Shown: positions 35,130-44,346 of the stretch, in pieces | Position numbering within the stretch: the first letter of the stretch is position 1 | Layout: each line of letters opens with the position of its first letter | NCBI RefSeq assembly: GCF_016908525.1 | Contig: NZ_JAFBEB010000014.1 | Coordinates: forward strand, 31,757-95,756 | Direction: 5' to 3' | Source: Brevibacillus fulvus | GTDB lineage: Bacteria; Bacillota; Bacilli; Brevibacillales; Brevibacillaceae | Length of the DNA stretch: 64,000 nt | Made by a program: the position numbers and the translations under genes | The notes under the pieces: model-generated | What the model saw: the letters and a program-made list of their open reading frames with translations, nothing else | Databases searched by the model: none | What the model was told of the DNA's origin: nothing

Positions 35130-36531
35130 TCGACAGTCATTGTTAAGGTACTGGACGACGCGGTATGTCATTACGCTTTGTATCGGATTGCTCGTCATCG
35201 GGATTATTTCCGGCTTATGGATTCAGTACAACGAAGCGGAGAAACGGTTGAATATGATGAGCCTGATGGCGGAGGAGATCGCCGAGCGCATCGTCGATAC
35301 AAACGGAGAATTAAGCATCGGTCCGTTTTTGGGCGGTTTTTTCAACAGGCGGCTTCCGTTTTTGCATCTGGAAGATAAGCCGCTGTTTTTTATCATTGAT
35401 CAACAGAAACAGGTCATTTTTGCCGACCCGCCCCAGGGGAAAATGGGCGATGGCCCGCTGATGGACATCAAGATGATTCTGGACGACCAGACAAACATCG
35501 GGAAAACCGAGAACAAACATGGCGGAAACATGTTTTTTGTCAAACGGGAAGTGGAGACCGACGGCCACACCATCGGCTGGGTTGTCCTGCTTTCACCCGA
35601 AAAAGAGATCACCCAGAGCAAGTCGGAAATGCAGCTGTTAATCACGCTGTTGGGGAGTCTTGCTTTGCTCGGCTGGATCGTCATTTATTTGTTTGTGAAA
35701 AAGCTGGCGACGCCGATCAAGGATGTGGCCGATGCCGCCAAGCAAATCGTCAAAGGAAACTACCGGGTGAATCTGCAGCGAGAGGTCAAAGAGCAGGAAT
35801 TGGCGGAACTTCTCGAGTCTTTTAGAAATATGGCGGACAGGCTGGCGCAATTGGAGAGCATGCGGACGGAATTGCTGGCCGGCGTGACGCATGAATTGAA
35901 AACGCCGGTTACGTCGATCAGCGGGCTGGTTCAGGCCGTCAAGGATGATATTGTGACGGGAGAAGAAGCGAAAGAATTTTTGGAGATTTGTACGAAGGAA
36001 ACCGGAAAATTGCAAAAGATGGTCGAGGATCTGCTTGAATTCAACTCCTTTACGGTCGGTAACGTACGGATACGCAAGGAACATCTCGATTTGCCCCAGT
36101 TGATTCAAGAGATTGCGCATCAGTGGGAAATTGTTCAGGATGAGAACACCGTTGTCGTACATCTGGACATGCCGGACAAAACGCTGATGCTGCATACCGA
36201 TCCATTGCGAGTGCAACAAATTTTGTACAACTTGCTGAACAACGCCAAACAGGCCAGCAAAGGAATCGCCGAGATCAACATCAGGCTTTACGAAACCGGA
36301 CAGGGCATCGCGATTGAGGTTCGCGACTGCGGCAGCGGAATTCCGCGCGAAGAGCAGTCGCTGATCTTTGAAAAGTTTTTCCGCGGAGAAGCCAAAAAAC
36401 ACAAAGTGCGCGGATTGGGACTGGGACTGCCGTTCAGCAGATTGTTGGCCCAGGCATTGGGCGGCGATTTGCAATTAACCGAAAGCTCGGAAAAGGGAAC
36501 AACCTTCACCTTGAGCATTCCTGCCTTGTAA
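35113..36531 (+). CDS. Membrane sensor histidine kinase
   Basis: A 472-residue kinase. TM1 (about residues 17-37) and TM2 (about 170-193) enclose an extracellular sensor region of about 130 residues of unknown ligand. A HAMP domain follows, then HisKA with HELKTPVTSISG (phosphorylated His) and HATPase_c with N box NNAKQASKG, DCGSGIP and GLGLGLPFS. The start is GTG 35113 inside the end of the response regulator gene; GGGG lies about 11 bases before. It is paired with that regulator and, by promoter identity, with the export operon downstream. Confidence 0.93.
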   Translation: MFTRHNRQSLLRYWTTRYVITLCIGLLVIGIISGLWIQYNEAEKRLNMMSLMAEEIAERIVDTNGELSIGPFLGGFFNRRLPFLHLEDKPLFFIIDQQKQVIFADPPQGKMGDGPLMDIKMILDDQTNIGKTENKHGGNMFFVKREVETDGHTIGWVVLLSPEKEITQSKSEMQLLITLLGSLALLGWIVIYLFVKKLATPIKDVADAAKQIVKGNYRVNLQREVKEQELAELLESFRNMADRLAQLESMRTELLAGVTHELKTPVTSISGLVQAVKDDIVTGEEAKEFLEICTKETGKLQKMVEDLLEFNSFTVGNVRIRKEHLDLPQLIQEIAHQWEIVQDENTVVVHLDMPDKTLMLHTDPLRVQQILYNLLNNAKQASKGIAEINIRLYETGQGIAIEVRDCGSGIPREEQSLIFEKFFRGEAKKHKVRGLGLGLPFSRLLAQALGGDLQLTESSEKGTTFTLSIPAL

Positions 36532-36607
36532 TAGCAAAAACGCTACGCTCGACCAGCAAAACGGCTGGGGATGGGATTATCAAAATAAATAAGGGAAAAA
36601 GAAGCGG

Positions 36608-36636
36608 AGAGCACTGACAGGTGCTCTTTTTATTTT
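36608..36636 (+). terminator. Terminator of the two-component operon
   Basis: AGAGCAC and GTGCTCT form the stem, followed by TTTTATTTT. The region 36637-36770 after it shows no gene. Confidence 0.8.
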
Positions 36637-36770
36637 GCAAAAAATCCGCTTGATTTGGATTGGCCAAGAACATGAGCAGCGAGCGACGCGGCACGGGGAT
36701 CAGCCGCGCAACCGATGAAAGAACGGCGCAGCGGCGCGTTGGGATTTTGTTTGGCAAAATGAAGCGGCTC

Positions 36771-36804
36771 TGACATTCTCCTGACATATTCCCCCTTTAT
36801 AGTT
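36771..36804 (+). promoter_or_regulatory. Promoter and regulator box of the MacA/ABC export operon
   Basis: TGACA at 36771 and 36782 (11-base period), then a -10-like TATAGT at 36799. Of 38 aligned bases 33 are identical to the promoter of the adjacent two-component system at 34323, so both units should respond to the same regulator. Confidence 0.65.
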
Positions 36805-36862
36805 GTTTGAGTAAGCCGCAATCATCCACTTACATCCAGTTCATAAAGAAGGGAAGATTCAC

Positions 36863-38407
36863 ATGACTGAAATAGGCAAAACGAAAGGAAGTAAATGGTT
36901 TTCGCTCAAACATAAAAAGAAATGGCTGGCCATTGGCCTGGGGGTTGTCCTCGTATGCGCCGGCAGCATTTATGCTTATGAAAAAATGTCCGCATCGCCG
37001 GCAACGCGCAGTCTGACGAGGACGGTTGCAGTTGAACGGGGCGATGTGACAGAAACGGTTACGGCCTCGGGGACTGTTCAGGCCTCCAGGCGGGTGGAAC
37101 TTTCTTTCTCCGATGACGAAACGACGGTTTCCGCGATTTACGTCAAAGTAGGGGACACGGTGAAGCAAGGACAGTTGCTGGCCAAACTGGATGAGACCAA
37201 GGCAGCCGCCAACGTCCGCGATGCTCAAGCCACGCTCTTGTCGGCCCAGGCTGAATTGGCAGAGGCGAAAAAGCCAAAAACAACGGCTGAAATGAATGCG
37301 CTGCAAGCGCAAGTGAACCAAGCCAAAGCTGCCTTGGAGACTGCGCAAAAATCCTACGATCAGCAAAAAGCAGACAATGATTTGGCCAAAGCCAAAGCGA
37401 CTTTAGCCAGTGCGCAAAAAAATTACAATACACAAAAGGCGTTGTATGACGCGGGAGCTGTCTCGAAGAGTGAGCTCGATGATGCCAAAGACAGTTTGGA
37501 TCAAGCGCAAATCGAATACGACAATGCCGTATTGTCCAAAAGTCAAACGCAGGGAGAAGCCAAAACGAGCGTGGAATCGGCCCAAGCTGATTATGAAACC
37601 GCCCTGCAAGAGCTAACCGACGCCAAAGCCGGACCGGATGAGGCAACCGTCCTGTCGGCACAGGCGAAGGTGACGCAGGCGCAAGCGCAATTGGACGAAG
37701 CGCAAAAAACATTGGAAGATTTGACCGTAAAAGCGCCGATCGATGGCATCGTGACAGCGATTGAAGGGGATGTCGGGGAGATTCCATCCAATCCGTTTAT
37801 CGTCCTGGATAACTCCAATGCGGATACCTTGGAAGTCTCGGCGCAAATCAGCGAGAGCGATATTGGCAAAGTAAAAGAAGGCTTGGCGGCGACATTGACG
37901 ACCAGCTCTTATTCAGACAAACAGTTTAGCGGCAAAGTGACGCTGGTTTATCCGGAAGCAACAACAGATTCGGGGGTCACGACATACGAAGTTTTGCTTG
38001 CGGTCGATAACAAGGAAGGCTTGCTGAAAACAGGAATGACGATGAATGTCACAATCACGGTCGGAACGCATCAAAATGTGCTGTATGTTCCACCGGCTGC
38101 TTTGCAAGCGCAAAATGGCAAAGACGGTGTCTATCTGGCAACGGCATCAGCCGACGGCAGCACGAACAAATCCGGTCTGGCGGTTCCGTTCAAATTCCAG
38201 GAAGTCAGCACAGGTTACTACAGTTCGGACAAAGTGGAGATTACTTCCGGTCTGAACGAGGGAGATCAAGTCGTGATCGTCTCCAGCGCCAGCAGTTCTA
38301 CTTCATCTTCGAACAGCAAAAACAGTCAAATGCCGGGAATGGGTGGCGTGCCGGGAATGGGCGGAATGGCACCGACGGGCGGCGGCTCAACTGGAAGGAG
38401 AAACTGA
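36863..38407 (+). CDS. Export-pump adaptor protein (MacA/YknX-like membrane fusion protein)
   Basis: A 514-residue membrane fusion protein. One N-terminal helix (residues 22-42) anchors it. A split biotinyl-lipoyl domain ([33 protein letters not shown], and later [10 protein letters not shown]) encloses a long coiled-coil hairpin from about residue 120 to 290, rich in Ala, Lys and Gln. A beta-barrel and membrane-proximal domain follow, and the tail is a Gly/Met/Pro-rich low-complexity stretch. It links the ATPase and permease encoded next to the outside. YknW has no homologue here. Confidence 0.92.
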   Translation: MTEIGKTKGSKWFSLKHKKKWLAIGLGVVLVCAGSIYAYEKMSASPATRSLTRTVAVERGDVTETVTASGTVQASRRVELSFSDDETTVSAIYVKVGDTVKQGQLLAKLDETKAAANVRDAQATLLSAQAELAEAKKPKTTAEMNALQAQVNQAKAALETAQKSYDQQKADNDLAKAKATLASAQKNYNTQKALYDAGAVSKSELDDAKDSLDQAQIEYDNAVLSKSQTQGEAKTSVESAQADYETALQELTDAKAGPDEATVLSAQAKVTQAQAQLDEAQKTLEDLTVKAPIDGIVTAIEGDVGEIPSNPFIVLDNSNADTLEVSAQISESDIGKVKEGLAATLTTSSYSDKQFSGKVTLVYPEATTDSGVTTYEVLLAVDNKEGLLKTGMTMNVTITVGTHQNVLYVPPAALQAQNGKDGVYLATASADGSTNKSGLAVPFKFQEVSTGYYSSDKVEITSGLNEGDQVVIVSSASSSTSSSNSKNSQMPGMGGVPGMGGMAPTGGGSTGRRN

Positions 38408-38412
38408 TCGCG

Positions 38413-39135
38413 ATGAATCCGGTTATTGGGATCAAAAACTTAAAGAAAATTTATCGAATTGGCGACCAGGAAATCCATGCGCTGCGCGGCGTCAACCTGG
38501 ATATTGGCAAGGGCGATTTTGTAGCGATCATGGGTCCTTCGGGTTCCGGAAAGTCCACGATGATGAATGTAATCGGCTGTTTGGATAAACCGACTTCCGG
38601 CGAGTTTTTTCTCGATGACGTTCCGATCATGGAAGCGCACGATGATGAATTGGCGCTGATCCGCAATCAGAAAATCGGTTTTGTGTTTCAAAGCTTCAAC
38701 TTGCTTCCGCGAACGACAGCGGTAGAAAATGTGGAACTCCCGTTGCTGTACGCGGGGGTGCCCGCCAAGGAACGCCGGGAGCGGGCAATAGCCGCGCTGG
38801 AAAGCGTCGGTTTGGGCAACCGCCTCAACAACAAACCGAATGAACTTTCCGGCGGACAGCAACAGCGGGTGTCGATTGCCCGGGCTCTAGTCAACAATCC
38901 GGTCATCCTGTTGGCGGATGAGCCGACCGGTGCGCTGGATACAAAAACGAGCATTGAGATCATGCAAATTTTCCAACAACTGAATCAGAGCGGAAAAACG
39001 ATCGTCCTGGTTACACATGAACCGGATATTGCCGAATATGCCAAACGCAACATCCATTTCCGCGATGGTCAGGTTGTCGCCGATGAGCAGGTAAAAGAAC
39101 GAAGATGGGCAAACGTTGAGGAAGTGAAATCATGA
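38413..39135 (+). CDS. ABC transporter ATP-binding protein (MacB/YknY-like)
   Basis: A 240-residue ATPase: Walker [11 protein letters not shown] loop in [11 protein letters not shown], signature LSGGQQQR, Walker [13 protein letters not shown], and the switch histidine in VTHEPD. The pattern '[28 protein letters not shown]' class marks the MacB/LolD/FtsE-like group. It lies five bases after the adaptor gene, and its last four bases overlap the permease gene (ATGA). Confidence 0.96.
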   Translation: MNPVIGIKNLKKIYRIGDQEIHALRGVNLDIGKGDFVAIMGPSGSGKSTMMNVIGCLDKPTSGEFFLDDVPIMEAHDDELALIRNQKIGFVFQSFNLLPRTTAVENVELPLLYAGVPAKERRERAIAALESVGLGNRLNNKPNELSGGQQQRVSIARALVNNPVILLADEPTGALDTKTSIEIMQIFQQLNQSGKTIVLVTHEPDIAEYAKRNIHFRDGQVVADEQVKERRWANVEEVKS

Positions 39136-40346
39136 ATTTTTTGGAAAGTTTCAGAGTGTCGTTGCGGAGTATCAAGTCAAACAAGCTGCGCTCGTTTTTA
39201 ACGATGTTGGGAATTATTATCGGTGTCGCCGCGGTAATTTCCATGGTCGGCATCGGCCAGGGCGCAACTGCCGATGTGGCGGAGCAGATCAACAGCTTGG
39301 GCAGCAACTTGCTGATCGTGACGCCAGGTCAGGCGAAGCAAGGGAGAATCAGCCTGGGAGCGGGTTCGCGTGATTCGCTTACACTGGCCGACGCGGATGC
39401 TTTGTCGCAAAACAGTTCGATCGCAGGCGTGACGCCCAGCGTGACTTCACGGGCGCAGCTGGTCTGGGAAAGCAATAACTATTCCACTCAATTGGAAGGA
39501 ACTTCGGAAACATTTCCGCAAGTAAGAAGCACAAATTTGCAGCAAGGACGGTTTTTCAACCATTTTGAAGTGAAGACGCAAGCCAATGTTGCCGTCATTG
39601 GAACGGAAGTCGTAACCAACTTGTTTGGCGAAGGCGCCAATCCGATCGGGCAAACGATCCAGGTGAACCAGATTCCGTTTGAAGTAATCGGTGTGCTGGA
39701 AAGCAAAGGAAGCTCCGGAATGACTAACAATGATGACCGAATCATCGTTCCGGTCACGACAGCCATGAGCCGCTTTACCGGCGGCAATTACGTCAGCACG
39801 ATTTATGTGTCGGCTGCTTCGGCGGACATGATGGATCAGGCAAAATTTGACGCGGAAACAACATTGCGAACGCAGCACAATCTGAAACCGGCAGCGGACA
39901 ACGATTTTCAAATCAACTCGCAATCGGATATTTTAAGCACCGCGCAATCGGTCAGCAGCGTGATGACCACTTTGCTCTCCGGGATTGCTTCCATTTCCCT
40001 GATCGTCGGCGGGATTGGAATCATGAACATCATGCTCGTTTCCGTTACCGAACGAACCCGCGAAATCGGCATTCGCAAAGCGATCGGGGCAACGCGATGG
40101 GATATCCTGCGCCAGTTCCTGATCGAATCGGTAACGCTCAGTTTGCTGGGGGGCGCGATTGGAATCGTCCTCGGCATCGGCGCCGCCTATCTGATCGGAA
40201 AAGTGGCCAGTATGAGCATTTCCATCAGTATGTCTCCCATTGTGTATTCGTTCCTGTCTTCGATGGCAGTCGGCGTAATCTTCGGCGTCTATCCGGCCCG
40301 CAAAGCGGCGCAGCTAAAACCGATTGATGCGCTCCGCTATGAGTAA
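39132..40346 (+). CDS. ABC transporter permease (MacB/YknZ-like)
   Basis: A 404-residue permease of the FtsX/MacB type. One N-terminal helix ([20 protein letters not shown]) is followed by a MacB periplasmic-core-like domain (about residues 45-255) and three C-terminal helices of the FtsX domain ([20 protein letters not shown], then [16 protein letters not shown]). With the adaptor and ATPase it forms a tripartite mechanotransmission-type exporter, often for peptides, toxins or antibiotics. Substrate unknown. Confidence 0.94.
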   Translation: MNFLESFRVSLRSIKSNKLRSFLTMLGIIIGVAAVISMVGIGQGATADVAEQINSLGSNLLIVTPGQAKQGRISLGAGSRDSLTLADADALSQNSSIAGVTPSVTSRAQLVWESNNYSTQLEGTSETFPQVRSTNLQQGRFFNHFEVKTQANVAVIGTEVVTNLFGEGANPIGQTIQVNQIPFEVIGVLESKGSSGMTNNDDRIIVPVTTAMSRFTGGNYVSTIYVSAASADMMDQAKFDAETTLRTQHNLKPAADNDFQINSQSDILSTAQSVSSVMTTLLSGIASISLIVGGIGIMNIMLVSVTERTREIGIRKAIGATRWDILRQFLIESVTLSLLGGAIGIVLGIGAAYLIGKVASMSISISMSPIVYSFLSSMAVGVIFGVYPARKAAQLKPIDALRYE

Positions 40347-40367
40347 TATGATAGAGGTAACAGAAAA

Positions 40368-40398
40368 GTCCCTGAGAATGCCAGCTCAGGGATTTTTC
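40368..40398 (+). terminator. Terminator of the export operon
   Basis: TCCCTGAG pairs with CTCAGGGA and is followed by TTTTT. Confidence 0.8.
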
Positions 40399-40549
40399 CG
40401 TAGCCGCAGATTGAACTTTGCGTCGACGATCGGAAAGGAAGTTGAATTATTGTGTCGTAATTAAGAACTTTTCTTTAATTTGTATGCCTCATTTCGGAAA
40501 AGTGGTATCGTTGCAAAGGAAAAGAAACAAGAATAGGGAGTGGACAGAA

Positions 40550-41455
40550 GTGATGGCATCATCTCGAACGCGATCGGCATTGTTGCTCGCGTTTCTCGTT
40601 GTAATGTGGGGCGTAAACTGGCCGTTGTCCAAGTTTGCCCTCACCTATACCCCGCCGATTTTATTTGCGGGCATCCGCACGTTGTTAGGTGGATTGATTT
40701 TGCTTGTGGTGGCATTGCCGAAATACAAGCAGCTGCGTTTCAAGGAAAGTTGGCATATTTATGTGATTTCAGCAGTATTGAATATTATTTTGTTTTATGG
40801 TCTGCAAACCATCGGGCTTAACTATTTGCCGGCAGGTCTGTTCTCCTCGATCGTTTTTTTGCAGCCGGTCTTGCTGGGGCTGATGGCTTGGCTGTGGCTC
40901 GGCGAATCGATGTTTGCACTGAAAGCGCTTGGTTTTGTCCTCGGTTTCGCCGGGGTCGCAACGATCAGCGCCGGCGGCTTGACGGGTAACATCTCGCTGA
41001 CCGGAATTTTGCTTGCGCTTGGCTGCGCGATCAGCTGGGCGGCAGGCACCTTCTATGTAAAAAAGACGGGCAACCGCGTCGATTCGATCTGGCTGGTGAC
41101 CTCGCAATTGCTGATCGGCGGCCTGTTTATGATGGGAGTCGGCTCTGAGGTGGAAAGCTGGACGAACATTGACTGGAACCTGACGTTCCTCTCAACCTTG
41201 CTGTTTATTTCGATTTTTGTGATCGCGCTGGGCTGGCTGGTGTTCTTCTTCCTCGTCGGTTCGGGCGAGGCCGGCAAAGTGGCATCCTACACGTTTCTCA
41301 TTCCGCTGATCGCCATCTTGTGCAGCGTATTGTTTATGCATGAACAGATAACGGTCAATCTCATTGCCGGACTTGTCCTGGTTGTTATCAGCATCTTGCT
41401 GGTCAATGCCAATCCCCAAGCATTGCTGGCGAAAAAAACAGGGAAGTCGGCTTGA
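40550..41455 (+). CDS. EamA-family (DMT superfamily) transporter
   Basis: A 301-residue protein with about ten membrane helices in two EamA repeats (VVMWGVNWPLSKFAL in the first, GCAISWAAGTFYVKK in the second). GTG 40550 is chosen since AGGGAG is nine bases upstream; ATG 40553 is nearly as good. Metabolite export is the usual role; substrate unknown. Not closely similar to the other EamA protein at 3263-4186. Confidence 0.9.
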   Translation: MMASSRTRSALLLAFLVVMWGVNWPLSKFALTYTPPILFAGIRTLLGGLILLVVALPKYKQLRFKESWHIYVISAVLNIILFYGLQTIGLNYLPAGLFSSIVFLQPVLLGLMAWLWLGESMFALKALGFVLGFAGVATISAGGLTGNISLTGILLALGCAISWAAGTFYVKKTGNRVDSIWLVTSQLLIGGLFMMGVGSEVESWTNIDWNLTFLSTLLFISIFVIALGWLVFFFLVGSGEAGKVASYTFLIPLIAILCSVLFMHEQITVNLIAGLVLVVISILLVNANPQALLAKKTGKSA

Positions 41456-41476
41456 TCGCTTGCATAGTCCAGAAAT

Positions 41477-41502
41477 GGGCCGGGGAAACCCGGCCTGTTT
41501 TC
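41477..41502 (+). terminator. Terminator after the second EamA gene
   Basis: GGGCCGGG and CCCGGCCT pair around GAAA, then TGTTTTC. Confidence 0.8.
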
Positions 41503-41583
41503 TTCGCAATATTCTAAAAAAAGCGCAAAAGAATATAAAAAAAACCACATAAGCCGGGTCGGCTGTTTCCTTTACAATTGAAA

Positions 41584-41597
41584 TGAAATCGCTTACA
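41584..41597 (+). promoter_or_regulatory. cre site (CcpA operator) before the GH28 gene
   Basis: TGAAATCGCTTACA fits the consensus TGWAANCGNTNWCA at all 14 positions. It starts five bases after TACAAT (41573-41578), a possible -10, so CcpA bound here would block transcription of the pectinase gene when preferred sugars are present. Confidence 0.75.
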
Positions 41598-41665
41598 GGA
41601 TGTTTGACTTACGCTTGCGTGCATCGCAGATGGGCAGGATCAAAGCAAAAAAGGATGGTGATTCG

Positions 41666-43585
41666 ATGCAAAAGAAACGATTTTCGCTAGTTCTGCTGGT
41701 AGTGCTGCTTGGACAGCTGTTTTACGGCAGCGGACAGGTCAGGGCGGCGGAAGCGGAGGACGGTTGGGAGCAAGTGCCCCAGATTTTGAACCAGATCGTT
41801 CCGCCAAGTTTTCCGGACAGGATTTTTGACATCACGGACTACGGGGCGGTAGGTGACGGCAAAACCGACGCCACCGAAGCGTTCCGCCAGGCGATTGAAG
41901 CGGCCAACGCGGCAGGTGGAGGCCGTGTGGTCGTTCCGGCAGGCACTTATTTGACCGGTGCGATCCATTTGAAAAGCAACGTGAATTTGCATGTGACCGA
42001 AAATGCCGTGGTAAAATTCAGCCAGGACCCGAAAAAATATCTTCCTGTCGTGCTGACCCGGTGGGAAGGAATCGAATTGTATAACTACTCGCCCCTGATC
42101 TATGCGTATGGTGTAGAGAATATTGCGATTACGGGCAGCGGTACACTGGACGGCCAGGGAGACAATGAACATTGGTGGCCGTGGAAAGGCAAAAAGGAAT
42201 ACGGCTGGACAGAAGGGCAGCCGAATCAGGAGGCGGACCGCAACCGACTGATTGAAATGGGTGAGAAGAATGTTCCGGTTGAGCAGCGCGTGTTCGGCGA
42301 CGGGCATTACCTCCGCCCCAGCTTTATTCAACCATACAACAGCAAAAATATCTTGATTGAAGGCGTGACCGTTCTCAACTCGCCGATGTGGCAAATCAAC
42401 CCCGTCCTGAGCGAAAATATTACGATTCAAAATGTGAAAATTATCGGACACGGCCCGAATAACGACGGGATCGATCCGGAGTCTGTAAAAAATATGCTGA
42501 TCAAAGACTCCTACTTCGACAACGGAGACGATTGCATCGCGATCAAATCGGGACGAAACGCCGACGGCCGCCGGATTAACGTGCCGACGGAAAATGTGGT
42601 CATTCAAGGCAATCACATGAAGGACGGTCACGGCGGGGTGACGATCGGCAGCGAGATGTCCGGAGGCGTGCGCAATATTTTTGCAGAAAACAACCTGATG
42701 GACAGTCCCAATCTGGAAAGGGCGATCCGTTTTAAAACAAATTGGGTGCGCGGCGGGATTATTGAAAATGTGTATGTCCGCGACAATGAAGTCAAAAACC
42801 TGGAAAGTGAAGTTCTGTCGATTGACATGACCTACGAAGAAGGGATGGACGGCGATTACCCGCCGGTCGTTCGCAATATCGAGCTGCGAAACGTCACCAG
42901 CAACGGGGGAAAATACGGCGTCTATATTAAAGCGTTCGAAGGTTCTCCCGTGACCAACTTGCGCATTATCGATTCCAGCTTCAATAATGTGAAGACGCCG
43001 GCGGTGATGGAACACGTCGAAGGAGCGACATTCTCCCGCTTCTTCATCAACGGAAAGCTGTACGATACGCTCAAGCCGGAAACCCAAATCACTATCGCCG
43101 GTGTGACGTTGTCGGATGGCTCGTATCTCGGTCAGGCGCAAGTCAGCTTAACGGCAAGCGATGACGATGAAGTCGAGCGGATTGAATACCGCAGCACAGC
43201 CGATTCCGCCTGGAGCACCTATACACAACCGATCGTATTGACAAAAGAAGGGGAAAACAAGCTGGAATTCCGCGCGATTGACAAGGCGGGCAATACTGAG
43301 GAAGCTCAGCTTCAACTGATCGTGATCAAACAGGCAACCTTGCCGTTGCTGTCCGCAATGATCGAAAATCTGAAAACAGAAACACCCGGGATCAAGCAGG
43401 CGTTATCGTCGCAAGTACAGGCGGTTGAGCGTGACGTCTCAGCAGGGAACAAGGAACAAGCTTATCGCAAGCTGGAAAACGTCTTAAAATATGCGGAGCA
43501 GCACGCGGGGAAACAGATGGAGGCAACGGCAGGCGAGGATTTGAGCAAAGTGATCGAGGCGATCGTCGATCAGCAAAGCTTGTAA
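41666..43585 (+). CDS. Secreted glycoside hydrolase family 28 (polygalacturonase-type) enzyme
   Basis: A 639-residue protein. Signal peptide at residues 1-27. Residues 45-480 form a GH28 right-handed beta-helix: FDITDYGAVGDGKTDATEAF at the start, then catalytic-region motifs GPNNDGIDPES, FDNGDDCIAIKSGR and HGGVTIGSEMSGG, and RFKTN. Residues 485-570 are an Ig-like or OmpL47-type domain (ITIAGVTLSDG, FRAIDKAGN) and the last 60 residues a helical tail. It should hydrolyse pectin or oligogalacturonide; exo activity is likely from this subtype but not proven. ATG 41666 follows AAGGATGG. A KdgF-like cupin follows, and a cre site precedes. Confidence 0.92.
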   Translation: MQKKRFSLVLLVVLLGQLFYGSGQVRAAEAEDGWEQVPQILNQIVPPSFPDRIFDITDYGAVGDGKTDATEAFRQAIEAANAAGGGRVVVPAGTYLTGAIHLKSNVNLHVTENAVVKFSQDPKKYLPVVLTRWEGIELYNYSPLIYAYGVENIAITGSGTLDGQGDNEHWWPWKGKKEYGWTEGQPNQEADRNRLIEMGEKNVPVEQRVFGDGHYLRPSFIQPYNSKNILIEGVTVLNSPMWQINPVLSENITIQNVKIIGHGPNNDGIDPESVKNMLIKDSYFDNGDDCIAIKSGRNADGRRINVPTENVVIQGNHMKDGHGGVTIGSEMSGGVRNIFAENNLMDSPNLERAIRFKTNWVRGGIIENVYVRDNEVKNLESEVLSIDMTYEEGMDGDYPPVVRNIELRNVTSNGGKYGVYIKAFEGSPVTNLRIIDSSFNNVKTPAVMEHVEGATFSRFFINGKLYDTLKPETQITIAGVTLSDGSYLGQAQVSLTASDDDEVERIEYRSTADSAWSTYTQPIVLTKEGENKLEFRAIDKAGNTEEAQLQLIVIKQATLPLLSAMIENLKTETPGIKQALSSQVQAVERDVSAGNKEQAYRKLENVLKYAEQHAGKQMEATAGEDLSKVIEAIVDQQSL

Positions 43586-43633
43586 CGGGGTAGCCGCAAA
43601 AGCGAGAACTTCTGAAAAACGGGGGAGAGAAAT

Positions 43634-43963
43634 ATGTTTGTGCAAGCGGAACAAGCAAATATAACCAGTGCCGGCCAAGGGGCACAGCGAAAAATGCTGG
43701 GGGCAGGCGGCAGTCTGATGATGGTGGAGGTCACCTTTGAAAAAGGAGCGGTCGGTGAGGTTCATTCCCACCCCCATGAACAGGTGAGTTATATCGTCCA
43801 AGGCAGTTTTCGCTTTCAGTTGGGGGATGAGGAACAAGTGGTAAAAAAAGGAGACAGCGTTTATATCCCCTCTGGCGTACGCCACGGTGTGGTTGCCCTG
43901 GAGGAGGAGTCTGTTATCCTCGATGTGTTCACGCCGCAGCGGGAAGATTTTTTGACGACATAA
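43634..43963 (+). CDS. KdgF-like cupin (unsaturated uronate metabolism)
   Basis: A 109-residue single cupin. HSHPHEQVSYIVQGSFRF carries the metal-binding histidines, IPSGVRHGVVALE the last one, and DVFTPQREDFL is a KdgF-type ending. KdgF opens 4,5-unsaturated galacturonate to the linear keto form in pectin degradation. GGGGGAG precedes the ATG. The position 49 bases after the GH28 pectinase supports that role. Confidence 0.8.
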   Translation: MFVQAEQANITSAGQGAQRKMLGAGGSLMMVEVTFEKGAVGEVHSHPHEQVSYIVQGSFRFQLGDEEQVVKKGDSVYIPSGVRHGVVALEEESVILDVFTPQREDFLTT

Positions 43964-44018
43964 AGCGGGCACGTACCCGGCGCCGCCAACACATAAAAAA
44001 AAGCGAAACGGAAGGTTT

Positions 44019-44062
44019 GCAAGCCGACGCCTGGATGTTCCGGGGGCCGGCTTGCTGTTTGT
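44019..44062 (+). terminator. Terminator after the GH28-kdgF unit
   Basis: GCAAGCCG pairs with CGGCTTGC around a 21-base loop, followed by TGTTTGTT. Confidence 0.55.
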
Positions 44063-44084
44063 TGCGCACCACCGACTGAGTCAG

Positions 44085-44346
44085 CCTCAGCGCAGCATTT
44101 GCAGACACGGTTGTCGGCCATTTGCGGTTCCTTCTTCGGGACATCGTGGCGCGCATGGAATTGACGATTCGCGGAATGGTGATCATACTGACGTTATCGG
44201 TTCCGCTCCTGCCGCTTGGTCGAGTGGGGGCATGCTGAGCGAAGAGCGAAAAAGGAGGACTGGCTCTTAATTTGGCGGGAGGCGGCTTGCGAGACATCCT
44301 CGATGATCCGCAGGCGAAAGAATTGCGAGAGGGGTATTTTACATGA
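44085..44346 (+). pseudogene. Remnant of a dipeptide/oligopeptide ABC permease (DppC type)
   Basis: Three short pieces in different frames resemble DppC/OppC. One is RFLLRDIVARMELTIRG (compare GRDILARV...), the second PAAWSSGGMLSEERK (compare the PPxPSWGxMLSEGR loop), the third EKGGLALNLAGGGLRDILDD (compare the C-terminal ALNLLGDGLRDALDP). The order is that of a real permease, but most of the about 290 residues is gone. The third piece ends at TGA 44344, overlapping the DUF1028 start as ATGA, as intact operons do. I infer a deleted gene; the first piece is the least certain. Confidence 0.55.

Noticed and set aside
36630..36821. Minus-strand frame before the export operon that resembles one before the two-component genes
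   Set aside because: The resemblance comes only from the shared promoter sequence read in reverse.
41687..43141. 484-codon open frame on the minus strand inside the GH28 gene
   Set aside because: It is antisense to a well-supported gene, has no ribosome site or known motif, and arises from the codon use of the plus strand.
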